Shown here: positions 7,363 to 15,280 of the stretch, piece by piece
How positions within the stretch are numbered: position 1 is the stretch's first letter
Layout: the number at the start of each line of letters is the position of its first letter
Origin: Proteobacteria bacterium UBA2383
Lineage (GTDB): Bacteria; Pseudomonadota; Gammaproteobacteria; Competibacterales; Competibacteraceae
NCBI GenBank assembly: GCA_002343485.1
Contig: DDST01000138.1
Coordinates: forward strand, 20,836-48,818
DNA length: 27,983 bases
Direction: 5' to 3'
Position numbers and translations under genes: made by a program
Notes under the pieces: generated by a model
Databases searched by the model: none
What the model saw: only the letters and a program-made list of their open reading frames with translations
What the model was told of the DNA's origin: nothing

Positions 7363-9651
7363 ATGAAATTCTATTCTTATTTAGTCTTGTCTCTTGGCCT
7401 GTGGATCGCGGCGTCGGTAGCGTACGCTGGTGAATTCGTAGTGCGGGATATCCAGGTTGAAGGTCTGCAACGTATTTCGGCGGGGACAGTATTTAATTAC
7501 CTGCCGGTGCAGACCGGTTCGACAGTTTCCGAGCAGGATTATCCGGATATCATCCGCACCTTGTTCAAGACGGGCTTTTTTACCGATGTCCAGTTGGAAA
7601 GAAGTGGCAATGTGTTGATTGTCACTGTGACTGAGCGGCCCGCTATTGCTGAAGTGCAGATCGAAGGCAATAAGGATATCAGTACAGATGACTTGAAGAA
7701 GGCTTTAACTTCAGTCGGGCTGGTCGAGGGCCGGGTATTTGATCGATCGTTGCTTGACAAGGTCGAGCAGGAGCTGCTGCAGCAGTACTATAGCCGCGGC
7801 CGTTATGCTGTGCAGATTAACAGCCAGGTACGGCCGTTGGAGCGTAACCGGGTTGCCATCAAACTGAGTATCTCCGAAGGCGCTGTGGCCAGCATTAGCC
7901 AGATTAATATCGTAGGCAATAAGGCGTTTACCGAAAAGGAATTGCTGAGTCTCATACAATCATCCACTACCGGATGGCTCTCCTTTTTCACTAAGGATGA
8001 TCAATACGCCAAACAGAAGCTGGCGGCGGATATTGAAACATTGCGTTCTTTCTACCTGGATCGTGGCTATCTCAAATTCAATGTTGAATCGACTCAGGTC
8101 TCGATCACTCCGGACAAGAAAGACGTTTATATCACAATTAATATGACCGAAGGTGAACCCTACACTGTTGAAAATGTGCATCTGACCGGTGCTTTCGGGG
8201 TGGTGCCTGAAGCGGAGCTAAGAAAGCTGATCGATATTAAGCCCGGCGAAACTTTCTCTCGCGCCAAAATCACCGAGATCACTAAAAGCATCGGGCAGCG
8301 GCTAGGCGAAGAGGGTTATGCCTTCGCTAATGTCAATACCGTACCCCAGGTGAACGACGAAAGCCGTAAGGTGGATTTGACTTTTTTGGTCGATCCAGGC
8401 CGGCGGGTTTATGTGCGGCGTGTCAACTTCAAGGGCAATATCAAGACGCAAGACGAAGTATTGCGCCGGGAAATGCGGCAAGCCGAAGGCGCTGGGTATT
8501 CAACCAAAGATCTGGATCGTTCCAAAACCCGCTTGCAACGTCTGGATTACCTGGAGAGCGTCAACGTCGAAATGTCCGCCGTGCCTGGGACCAACGATCA
8601 GGTCGATGTTAACTATACGTTGGTCGAGCGCCCTTCGGGCAGCTTGCTGTTTGGTATCGGCTATGGCCAGGAGTCGGGCCTATTGCTGAATGCGAGTGTG
8701 ACCCAGAATAACTTTCTCGGTACCGGCAATCAGATGAGTTTAGTGCTGAATAACAGTGATATCGGTGCCAACTACAGCCTGTCCTATAATAATCCCTATT
8801 ACACCATTGACGGGGTCAGCCGTGGATTCCGGATTTACTATCAGGACATCGATGCCGCTCAGGTTAATACTGCGAATTATGTCTTAAATAGCTATGGCGC
8901 CCAGGTGAGCTTCGGTTTCCCGTTGAATGAATTCGATACCTTGCTTGTTCTCCCTGGCTATGACCATATTCAGATTGACACTACCGATAGTACTCCGGTC
9001 GAAATCATTGATTATATTAATAAAAACGGCGATAACTTCAATGAATTCAAACTAGACAGCAGTTGGGTACGCGACAGCCGCAACCGTACTATTTTCCCGA
9101 CCAGTGGCGGTTTAAATCAGATTAGCGCTGAGGTTGCTATACCGGGCAGTGATGCACAGTATTATAAGCTGAGCTATCGCGGCATTTTTTACTATCCCTT
9201 GACGCGCTGGATGACATGGTCGCTGGGTGGTGAAATTGGCTATGGCGATGGTTATGGCGATACCAACGGCCTGCCGTTTTTCGAAAACTTCTACGCGGGA
9301 GGTCTACGATCCGTGCGCGGCTACAAGGCGAATACACTGGGGCCGCGCTATAGCAACAATGAACCGATCGGTGGCGCATTTAAAACCACCGCCAGCACGC
9401 AACTTATTTTACCAGTGCCCTTTATGGATAAATCCGAAAATGTGCGGGTTGCCGCCTTTTTCGATGCGGGCAATGTGTTTGCGACCACTAGCGATTTCGA
9501 TGCTAATGAGTTGCGTTACTCTATAGGCCTTTCCGGCCTATGGCTGTCTCCACTCGGACCGATTGTTTTAAGTGTAGCCGCGCCGCTCAATGACCAATCT
9601 GAGGATGAAACCGAGGCTTTCCAGTTTTCCTTCGGCGTGCCGTTCAATTGA
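7363..9651 (+). CDS. bamA: Outer membrane protein assembly factor BamA
   Basis: Omp85-family core of the BAM complex that inserts beta-barrel proteins into the outer membrane. The 762-residue product has a Sec signal peptide ending around SVAYA/GEF (residues 21-23). Five POTRA domains fill about residues 23-420, and a 16-strand barrel occupies the rest. The barrel carries the conserved L6 motif VRGY (residues 651-654, in GGLRSVRGYKANTLGP). AAGGA at 7351-7355 precedes the ATG. The last strand FQFSFGVPFN ends in Asn rather than the aromatic residue typical of outer-membrane proteins, although Phe is penultimate. The gene lies between rseP and skp, as expected for sigma-E-linked envelope genes. 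Confidence 0.97.
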   Translation: MKFYSYLVLSLGLWIAASVAYAGEFVVRDIQVEGLQRISAGTVFNYLPVQTGSTVSEQDYPDIIRTLFKTGFFTDVQLERSGNVLIVTVTERPAIAEVQIEGNKDISTDDLKKALTSVGLVEGRVFDRSLLDKVEQELLQQYYSRGRYAVQINSQVRPLERNRVAIKLSISEGAVASISQINIVGNKAFTEKELLSLIQSSTTGWLSFFTKDDQYAKQKLAADIETLRSFYLDRGYLKFNVESTQVSITPDKKDVYITINMTEGEPYTVENVHLTGAFGVVPEAELRKLIDIKPGETFSRAKITEITKSIGQRLGEEGYAFANVNTVPQVNDESRKVDLTFLVDPGRRVYVRRVNFKGNIKTQDEVLRREMRQAEGAGYSTKDLDRSKTRLQRLDYLESVNVEMSAVPGTNDQVDVNYTLVERPSGSLLFGIGYGQESGLLLNASVTQNNFLGTGNQMSLVLNNSDIGANYSLSYNNPYYTIDGVSRGFRIYYQDIDAAQVNTANYVLNSYGAQVSFGFPLNEFDTLLVLPGYDHIQIDTTDSTPVEIIDYINKNGDNFNEFKLDSSWVRDSRNRTIFPTSGGLNQISAEVAIPGSDAQYYKLSYRGIFYYPLTRWMTWSLGGEIGYGDGYGDTNGLPFFENFYAGGLRSVRGYKANTLGPRYSNNEPIGGAFKTTASTQLILPVPFMDKSENVRVAAFFDAGNVFATTSDFDANELRYSIGLSGLWLSPLGPIVLSVAAPLNDQSEDETEAFQFSFGVPFN

Positions 9652-9739
9652 TGAAAGCAGAAGAAGGATCGGATCGTGACAGCTTTTGCTAAACTTACTT
9701 TTTTGCATCTTCGTTCACTTTCTTGAAGGCAGGTATCGA

Positions 9740-10246
9740 GTGAAGCTTAAGCAGCGTTTTTTGATCGCAGCGGCATTGATGTTACCGCTCTCGTTGGCGC
9801 AGGCGGCTGATCTGAAGATCGGCTTTGTCAGTATTGCCAAGATTCTAAATAGTGCGCCGCAAGCCGAGGCAGCTAGCAAGCGGTTGGAGCGAGAGTTCGC
9901 GCCTCGGCAAAAAGGCCTGGTTGAAGCGCAAAAGTCGTTGCGTCGACTGGAGGAAAAACTAGCCAAGGACGGGCCGGTGATGAGTGAAAGCCAGCGCCGC
10001 AATCTGGAAAACGATATTCGCAGCCAAGCGCGGGAGCTCAATCGGACTAATGGTGAACTCCGTGAAGATTTTAACCTGCGCCGTAATGAAGAATTGGGTA
10101 AATTCCAGAAGCAGGTGCTGGATGTGATCAACAACCTCGCACGGGAAGAAGGTTTCGATCTGGTCATCAATGATGGCGCGACGCTGTATGCCAGTCCGCA
10201 GGTAGATGTCACCGACAAGGTGCTCAAGCGTCTGACTTCGAACTAA
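9740..10246 (+). CDS. skp: Periplasmic chaperone Skp (OmpH family)
   Basis: Trimeric periplasmic holdase that carries unfolded outer-membrane proteins to BamA. The frame is open from a TTG at 9686, but the GTG at 9740 gives a clean Sec signal peptide (basic MKLKQR, hydrophobic LIAAALMLPLSL, cleavage after AQA) and a 168-residue protein close to the E. coli 161. An AGG-containing ribosome site lies about seven bases upstream. The mature protein starts ADLKIGFVSIAKIL, with the beta-core strand, then a long charged helical arm (about residues 50-125). It ends in the second half of the core, VLDVINNLAREEGFDLVIND. Identification is firm from fold pattern and position between bamA and lpxD. Confidence 0.93.
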   Translation: MKLKQRFLIAAALMLPLSLAQAADLKIGFVSIAKILNSAPQAEAASKRLEREFAPRQKGLVEAQKSLRRLEEKLAKDGPVMSESQRRNLENDIRSQARELNRTNGELREDFNLRRNEELGKFQKQVLDVINNLAREEGFDLVINDGATLYASPQVDVTDKVLKRLTSN

Positions 10247-10258
10247 GTAGCTTCCCCG

Positions 10259-11293
10259 ATGACCACGCTTGGTGAGATCGCTGCAGTATCCGGTACACGC
10301 CTGCAGGGTGGTGATCCAGCGAAGGTGGTCACCGGTGTGGCGTCGTTGGATAGCGCGGGAGCTGGGCAGCTCAGTTTTCTGATACATCCCCGCTATCGGC
10401 ATTATCTAACTGCTACCCATGCGGCAGCAGTTATTTTGTCGCCTAGCGATGTTGCAGCCTGCCCAGTACCAGCACTGGTTGCTGATAATCCGCATACTGC
10501 CTACGCGCGGGCGGCTGCATTGTTCGAACCGGTCACTGAATCGCGTAAGGGTATTCATCCCACAGCCTGGATTCACCCTACTGCGCAAATCGCCATCGAT
10601 GCCTGGATCGGCCCGCATTGTACGGTAGAGGCAGATGCAATTATCGAGGCTGGCGTGAGCGTGGGGTCCCATTGTGTGATTGGCGAACAGGTGATAATTG
10701 GGGCAGCAAGCCGGTTAGTGGCGCAGGTGACTATCTGTCATCGGGTGCGACTGGGATGTAGGGTGCTGGTGCATCCGGGTGTGGTTATCGGTAGCGATGG
10801 TTTCGGGCTGGCTCTTGAGCACGATGGCCGATGGCTCAAGGTGCCGCAACTTGGCAGCGTTCAGATTGGTGATGATGTTGAGATTGGTGCTAACACCACC
10901 ATTGACCGGGGTGCTCTGGAAGACACCGTGATTGAAGATGGAGTCAAGCTGGATAATCAGATTCAGGTGGCTCACAACGTGCGTATCGGTAGCCATAGTG
11001 CTTTGGCCGGTTGTGTTGGCATCGCTGGCAGCGCCCGGATCGGCCGGCATTGCATGTTGGGGGGTGGCGTGGGTGTCGCCGGGCATTTGACGATCGCCGA
11101 CCGGGTCCAGGTGACAGGCATGTCTCTGGTGGCTCAGTCTATTACCCAATCCGGTATCTATTCTTCGGGGCTAGCAGTTGCACCGAACCGGTTGTGGAAC
11201 AAGATCAGCGCCCGTCTGCGCCGGCTAGATGAGCTGTTCCGTCGGTTAGCCGCCCTGGAAAAAACAATTAAACACCAAGATGGCTCCGTTTAA
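10259..11293 (+). CDS. lpxD: UDP-3-O-(3-hydroxyacyl)glucosamine N-acyltransferase
   Basis: Third enzyme of lipid A synthesis: adds a second 3-hydroxyacyl chain from acyl-ACP to the 2-amino group of UDP-3-O-acyl-GlcN. The 344-residue protein has the N-terminal uridine-binding domain (about 1-100), with VTGVASLDSA and LIHPRY. A left-handed beta-helix of hexapeptide repeats follows, then a helical C-terminus. Catalytic His239 sits in QVAHNVRIG, and the GSDGFG and TTIDRGALEDT motifs are present. The position equivalent to E. coli ruler residue Met290 appears to be Leu290. No clear ribosome site precedes the ATG, which is 12 bases after skp. Confidence 0.97.
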   Translation: MTTLGEIAAVSGTRLQGGDPAKVVTGVASLDSAGAGQLSFLIHPRYRHYLTATHAAAVILSPSDVAACPVPALVADNPHTAYARAAALFEPVTESRKGIHPTAWIHPTAQIAIDAWIGPHCTVEADAIIEAGVSVGSHCVIGEQVIIGAASRLVAQVTICHRVRLGCRVLVHPGVVIGSDGFGLALEHDGRWLKVPQLGSVQIGDDVEIGANTTIDRGALEDTVIEDGVKLDNQIQVAHNVRIGSHSALAGCVGIAGSARIGRHCMLGGGVGVAGHLTIADRVQVTGMSLVAQSITQSGIYSSGLAVAPNRLWNKISARLRRLDELFRRLAALEKTIKHQDGSV

Positions 11294-11305
11294 GGGGATA
11301 ACACT

Positions 11306-11755
11306 TTGGAATCGATGGACATTCAGGGGATTTTGGAGTATCTGCCGCATCGCTATCCGTTTTTGCTGATTGATCGAGTGTTAGCGATTGATCCAGGACG
11401 CTCATTGATCGGCCTCAAAAATGTTAGTTTTAACGAGCCTTTTTTCCTTGGACATTTTCCGCAGCGGCCGATCATGCCCGGCGTGTTGATTTTGGAAGCG
11501 CTAGCGCAGGCAACCGGGATCCTGGCTTTTAAGAGCCAGGAAGAAAAGCCAGATCATCATTCCATGTACTATCTGGTAGGCGTTGATAACGCTCGCTTCA
11601 AACGACCGGTTGTGCCGGGTGATCAGTTGGTTGTGGAAGTGCGTTTGGATCGCATCAAGCGAGGTATTGGTAAGTTTTTCGGCGAGGCGAAGGTCGATGG
11701 CCAATTGGTGGCGACTGCTGAATTCTTGTGCGCTAAACGGGACATCAACTTGTGA
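11306..11755 (+). CDS. fabZ: 3-hydroxyacyl-[ACP] dehydratase FabZ
   Basis: Hotdog-fold dehydratase of type II fatty acid synthesis, removing water from 3-hydroxyacyl-ACP. It competes with LpxA and LpxD for the same acyl-ACP pool, which explains its place in the lpx operon. The start is a TTG at 11306: AGGGGA at 11293-11298 is well placed for it and too far (about 17 bases) from the ATG at 11315. The 149-residue protein has LPHRYPFLLIDRV and the active-site segment NEPFFLGHFPQRPIMPGV with His50, followed by LILEALAQATG with Glu64. The C-terminal motif RFKRPVVPGDQLV is present. The stop overlaps the lpxA GTG start by 4 bases. Confidence 0.97.
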   Translation: MESMDIQGILEYLPHRYPFLLIDRVLAIDPGRSLIGLKNVSFNEPFFLGHFPQRPIMPGVLILEALAQATGILAFKSQEEKPDHHSMYYLVGVDNARFKRPVVPGDQLVVEVRLDRIKRGIGKFFGEAKVDGQLVATAEFLCAKRDINL

Positions 11756-12525
11756 TCGATTCGCGCGCCGTGGTGGACCCGTCGGCCCAACTCGCACCGG
11801 ACGTAACCGTCGGCCCATTTTCGGTGATCGGACCGGAAGTAGAGATCGGCACCGGCACTTGGATCGGCCCGCATGTTGTGATCCAGGGTCCGACTTATAT
11901 CGGTCGTGAAAATCGCATTTACCAGTTCACCTCGTTGGGTGAAGTCCCTCAGGACAAAAAATACGGCGGTGAACCGACTCGCTTGGAGATCGGCGACCGC
12001 AACACCATCCGCGAGTTCGTGACCATCAATCGCGGCACTGTGCAGGATGCCAGTGTAACCCGGCTGGGTGATGACAACTGGATTATGGCCTACGTGCATA
12101 TTGCCCATGATTGTGTGGTGGGTAACCGGACCATCTTTGCCAATGGTGCGTCACTGGCTGGACATGTGCATGTCGAGGATGATGTGGCGCTCGGTGGATT
12201 CGCCTTGGTGTACCAATTTACCCGGCTCGGTGCACACAGCTTTTGTGGCTTCGCTTGCGGAGTGCATCGAGATGTGCCGCCCTATGTTACGGTGGCTGGC
12301 TACCGCGCTGAGCCTTATGGCATTAATGCTGAAGGATTGCGCCGGCGTGGTTTTGTCGATGAGGAAATTCAGGCCATTCGCCGTGCCTACAAGGTGATTT
12401 ATCGCGCTAACTTGCGGTTGGAGGAGGCGATGGAAAAGGTACGAGAGATGACGGTGGATTACCCGCGTTTGCAAATTTTAGCCGATTTTCTGGCCGCGCC
12501 GTCCCGCAACGGTATCGTCCGCTAG
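11752..12525 (+). CDS. lpxA: UDP-N-acetylglucosamine O-acyltransferase
   Basis: First enzyme of lipid A synthesis: transfers a 3-hydroxyacyl chain from ACP to the 3-OH of UDP-GlcNAc. The GTG start overlaps the fabZ stop (GTGA). The 257 residues form a left-handed beta-helix with a helical C-terminus ending in RRGFVDEEIQAIRRAYK. The catalytic base is His119 in VHIAHDCVVG (E. coli His125). Two positions differ from E. coli in an ungapped alignment from memory. Tyr154 replaces active-site His160, and Phe167 (codon 12250-12252) replaces Gly173, the hydrocarbon ruler. In Pseudomonas aeruginosa a bulky Met at the ruler position gives a C10 chain, so a short chain is inferred here. Confidence 0.96.
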   Translation: MIDSRAVVDPSAQLAPDVTVGPFSVIGPEVEIGTGTWIGPHVVIQGPTYIGRENRIYQFTSLGEVPQDKKYGGEPTRLEIGDRNTIREFVTINRGTVQDASVTRLGDDNWIMAYVHIAHDCVVGNRTIFANGASLAGHVHVEDDVALGGFALVYQFTRLGAHSFCGFACGVHRDVPPYVTVAGYRAEPYGINAEGLRRRGFVDEEIQAIRRAYKVIYRANLRLEEAMEKVREMTVDYPRLQILADFLAAPSRNGIVR

Positions 12526-12537
12526 ACCGGGCAGCTC

Positions 12538-13680
12538 ATGCACATCGCCCTGGTCGCTGGCGAATTGTCCGGTGATTTGTTGGGCGCGAGCCTTATCGCT
12601 GCACTGAAAGCGCGCTATCCCCAGGCCCGGTTTACCGGGATCGGCGGACCGGAGATGATCGCACAAGGGTTGCTTAGCCTGGTTTCCCTGGAGCGGCTGG
12701 CCGTCATGGGGCTTGTGGAAGTGCTGCATCATCTCCCGGCACTATTTCGTATCCGTCGGCAGCTTTACCAACGGCTCATTGCTGACCGGCCAGATGTTTT
12801 CATTGGCATTGACGCGCCAGATTTTAACCTGGGCTTGGAGCGTCAGTTGCGTGTTCGCGGTATTCCGGCCGTGCATTATGTCAGTCCATCGGTGTGGGCA
12901 TGGCGGCCCTGGCGGGTGCGTAAGATCGCCCGTGCTGTGGATTTGGTATTGACCCTCTTCCCCTTTGAAGCAGCGTTTTACGAGCAACATAGCGTTCCAG
13001 TCAGTTATGTGGGTCATCCGCTAGCGGATGAAATTCCCTTGCACAGTGACGCCAAGGAGGCTCGACAGCAACTGGGTTTGGCATTGCCGGCTGAGACGCG
13101 CATCATCGCTTTGCTGCCAGGTAGCCGCAGAGGTGAAGTGAGCCGTCTGGCGCCACTGTTTCTCGATACTGCTCAGTGGTTGTACGCTCAGTGGCCTAAC
13201 GTGCATTTCCTGATACCAGCGGCGACACCTCAACTGTATGCATTCCTGGAAGCGTTGCAATCTGAATATGCGCCAGATTTGCCATTGACGCTGATCCAAG
13301 GTCATTCCCGTGAGGTTATGACTGCTGCTGATATTGTTTTACTGGCCTCGGGTACTGCAACCTTGGAGGCTATGCTGCTCAAGCGACCGATGGTTGTTGC
13401 TTACCGGGTGGCCCCGATAACGGCTTGGTTAGCTCGGCGGCTGGTAACAACCCGTTATTTTGCGCTGCCCAATCTGCTGGCCGGCCGGGAGTTGGTCCCA
13501 GAGTTTTTGCAGGATGCAGCGACTGTGCCACATTTAGGAGCGGCGGTGCTGCGTTGGCTGAGCGACGCTGCCGCTAGTGAAAAACTAGTGGCAAAATTTA
13601 CAGGACTGCATGTCCGGTTGCGCCGGAATGCTAGCGAGCAGGCGGCTACCGCTATCATGGCGTTGTTGAGGCCACTATGA
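12538..13680 (+). CDS. lpxB: Lipid-A-disaccharide synthase
   Basis: Membrane-associated GT19-family glycosyltransferase that joins UDP-2,3-diacylglucosamine to lipid X to form the lipid A disaccharide. The 380-residue protein has LVAGELSGDLLGA at the N-terminus, then LAVMGLVEVL, IGIDAPDFNL, HYVSPSVWAWRPWRV and YVGHPLAD. The nucleotide-binding C-terminal half has LLPGSRRGEV and LLASGTATLEAM. It is the last lpx gene of the block, 12 bases after lpxA. lpxC, lpxH and lpxK are not in the window. Confidence 0.97.
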   Translation: MHIALVAGELSGDLLGASLIAALKARYPQARFTGIGGPEMIAQGLLSLVSLERLAVMGLVEVLHHLPALFRIRRQLYQRLIADRPDVFIGIDAPDFNLGLERQLRVRGIPAVHYVSPSVWAWRPWRVRKIARAVDLVLTLFPFEAAFYEQHSVPVSYVGHPLADEIPLHSDAKEARQQLGLALPAETRIIALLPGSRRGEVSRLAPLFLDTAQWLYAQWPNVHFLIPAATPQLYAFLEALQSEYAPDLPLTLIQGHSREVMTAADIVLLASGTATLEAMLLKRPMVVAYRVAPITAWLARRLVTTRYFALPNLLAGRELVPEFLQDAATVPHLGAAVLRWLSDAAASEKLVAKFTGLHVRLRRNASEQAATAIMALLRPL

Positions 13681-13739
13681 AAGGTACAATGACGGGTATA
13701 TAAACTCCCCGAGCTCTGCGACTTCCGAGGATTCCCCAC

Positions 13740-15158
13740 ATGCGCTACGTCAGTACCCGGGGCGGCATGGCCCCAGCGACTTTCTCCGATATTCTGCTAG
13801 GTGGCCTGGCGCCTGATGGCGGTTTGACTCTCCCGGAAGACTACCCAACGCTGGCGCCCGGAGAACTGGCAAATTGGCGCGGGTTATCCTACCCGGAGCT
13901 GGCGTTTGCCATTCTGAGCAAATTCGTTGATGACCTGCCGGTCGATGACTTGCGGGGGTTAATCAACAAAACCTACACGGTCGAAGCTTTTCACACGGAG
14001 ACGATCACTCCGGTCAAAGCTTTGCTGGATGGCGTCAGCTTGGTAGAGCTATCCAACGGCCCAACCTTAGCGTTCAAGGATATCGCACTGCAATTACTCG
14101 GCAACTTGTTTGAGTATGCCTTACTCAAGACGGGTGGTCATCTCAACATCCTGGGTGCGACCTCTGGCGACACCGGTTCCAGCGCTGAGTATGCCATGCG
14201 CGGCAAACACGGTATCCGGGTGTTCATGTTGTCGCCATACCGGAAAATGAGCCAGTTTCAAACCGCACAGATGTTTTCGTTGCAGGACGCTAACATCTTT
14301 AATATTGCTGTGCGCGGGGTATTCGATGACTGCCAGGATATCGTCAAGGCGGTTAGTAATGATGCTGAGTTCAAGGCGCGCCATGCCATTGGCACCGTTA
14401 ACTCCATCAACTGGGCGCGGGTGGCTGCACAGATTGTTTATTACTTCAAGGGCTGGCTGGCGGTAACCGAGCGTGACGACCAAGAGGTATCGTTTGCTGT
14501 GCCGTCTGGTAATTTCGGCAATATCTGTGCTGGCTACATTGCTAAGTGCATGGGGCTACCTATCCGCCGGTTGATCCTAGCCACCAATGAAAACAATGTG
14601 CTCGATGAATTTTTCCGCACGGGTGTTTACCGGGTACGCAAGTCCGGTCAGGTGGTGCAAACCAGCAGCCCGTCTATGGATATTTCTAAGGCGTCGAATT
14701 TTGAGCGCTTTATCTACGATGCAGTTGGGCGCGACCCCGAGGTGGTCCACGAACTTTGGCGGCAAGTGGATACGCATGGATTCTTCGATTTGTCCGGTAC
14801 TGATGCTTTTCGCGGAATCCATCGGTTTGGCTTTGTATCCGGGTCGAGCAACCACCCGAACCGGATGGCGGTCATCCGCCGGGTATACCAGGAGTGCGGC
14901 GTCATCATCGACCCTCACACTGCCGATGGGATAAAGGTCGGGCTGGAGTATCGTGAGGAAGGAATACCGCTGCTGTGTCTGGAAACCGCATTGCCAGCCA
15001 AGTTTGAGGAGTCTATCGTCGAGGCGTTGGGCCGGTCACCGGAACGCCCTGCTGGTTATGAAGATATTGAGGCCCTGCCACAACGGTTCGAGGTGATGGA
15101 CGCGGACGTTGATAAAATCAAGGAATACATCCGCCGAGAAAACGCGCCCATTGTCTAG
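13740..15158 (+). CDS. thrC: Threonine synthase
   Basis: PLP-dependent enzyme converting O-phospho-L-homoserine to threonine and phosphate. The 472-residue protein is of the long bacterial/fungal class that starts MRYVSTRGG, with TFSDILLGGLAPDGGL next. The PLP lysine is Lys113 in SNGPTLAFKDIALQ, and the phosphate-binding loop is GATSGDTGSSAEYAMRG. The later motifs VPSGNFGNICAGY and SPSMDISKASNFER are intact. GAGG at 13727-13730 lies nine bases before the ATG. The 59-base gap after lpxB contains AT-rich TACAAT and TATAAA stretches but no convincing -35 partner, so a separate promoter is possible but unproven. No thrA or thrB is nearby. Confidence 0.97.
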   Translation: MRYVSTRGGMAPATFSDILLGGLAPDGGLTLPEDYPTLAPGELANWRGLSYPELAFAILSKFVDDLPVDDLRGLINKTYTVEAFHTETITPVKALLDGVSLVELSNGPTLAFKDIALQLLGNLFEYALLKTGGHLNILGATSGDTGSSAEYAMRGKHGIRVFMLSPYRKMSQFQTAQMFSLQDANIFNIAVRGVFDDCQDIVKAVSNDAEFKARHAIGTVNSINWARVAAQIVYYFKGWLAVTERDDQEVSFAVPSGNFGNICAGYIAKCMGLPIRRLILATNENNVLDEFFRTGVYRVRKSGQVVQTSSPSMDISKASNFERFIYDAVGRDPEVVHELWRQVDTHGFFDLSGTDAFRGIHRFGFVSGSSNHPNRMAVIRRVYQECGVIIDPHTADGIKVGLEYREEGIPLLCLETALPAKFEESIVEALGRSPERPAGYEDIEALPQRFEVMDADVDKIKEYIRRENAPIV

Positions 15159-15181
15159 GGATGAGGAGAGTGAGTGGTATG

Positions 15182-15198
15182 GGAATCAATACGATTCC
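15182..15198 (+). other. Small stem-loop downstream of thrC
   Basis: GGAATC (15182-15187) and GATTCC (15193-15198) form a perfect 6-bp stem with a 5-nt loop, 24 bases after the thrC stop. No T-run follows, so it is not a classical terminator. It could protect the 3' end of the message or be chance. Confidence 0.3.
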
Positions 15199-15280
15199 TG
15201 CAAACTCTAAGAGGTAATCAACCATCGATCAGAGAATCCGTTTTTGACACGGCTCATAGAGAACAAAAAGGAGATCGACA

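Noticed and set aside
9686..9739. Upstream TTG start extending skp by 18 residues
   Set aside because: It would place an extra hydrophobic, Cys-containing stretch before a normal signal peptide. The GTG at 9740 has a better ribosome site and gives the family length.
10715..11149. A 144-codon minus-strand open frame inside lpxD
   Set aside because: It is the shadow of the repetitive hexapeptide codons of LpxD, with no ribosome site or family motif.
15244..15249. TTGACA as a -35 box for the proline-rich secreted protein
   Set aside because: No -10 element lies at 16-18 bases, because the expected position falls in the A-rich ribosome site region.
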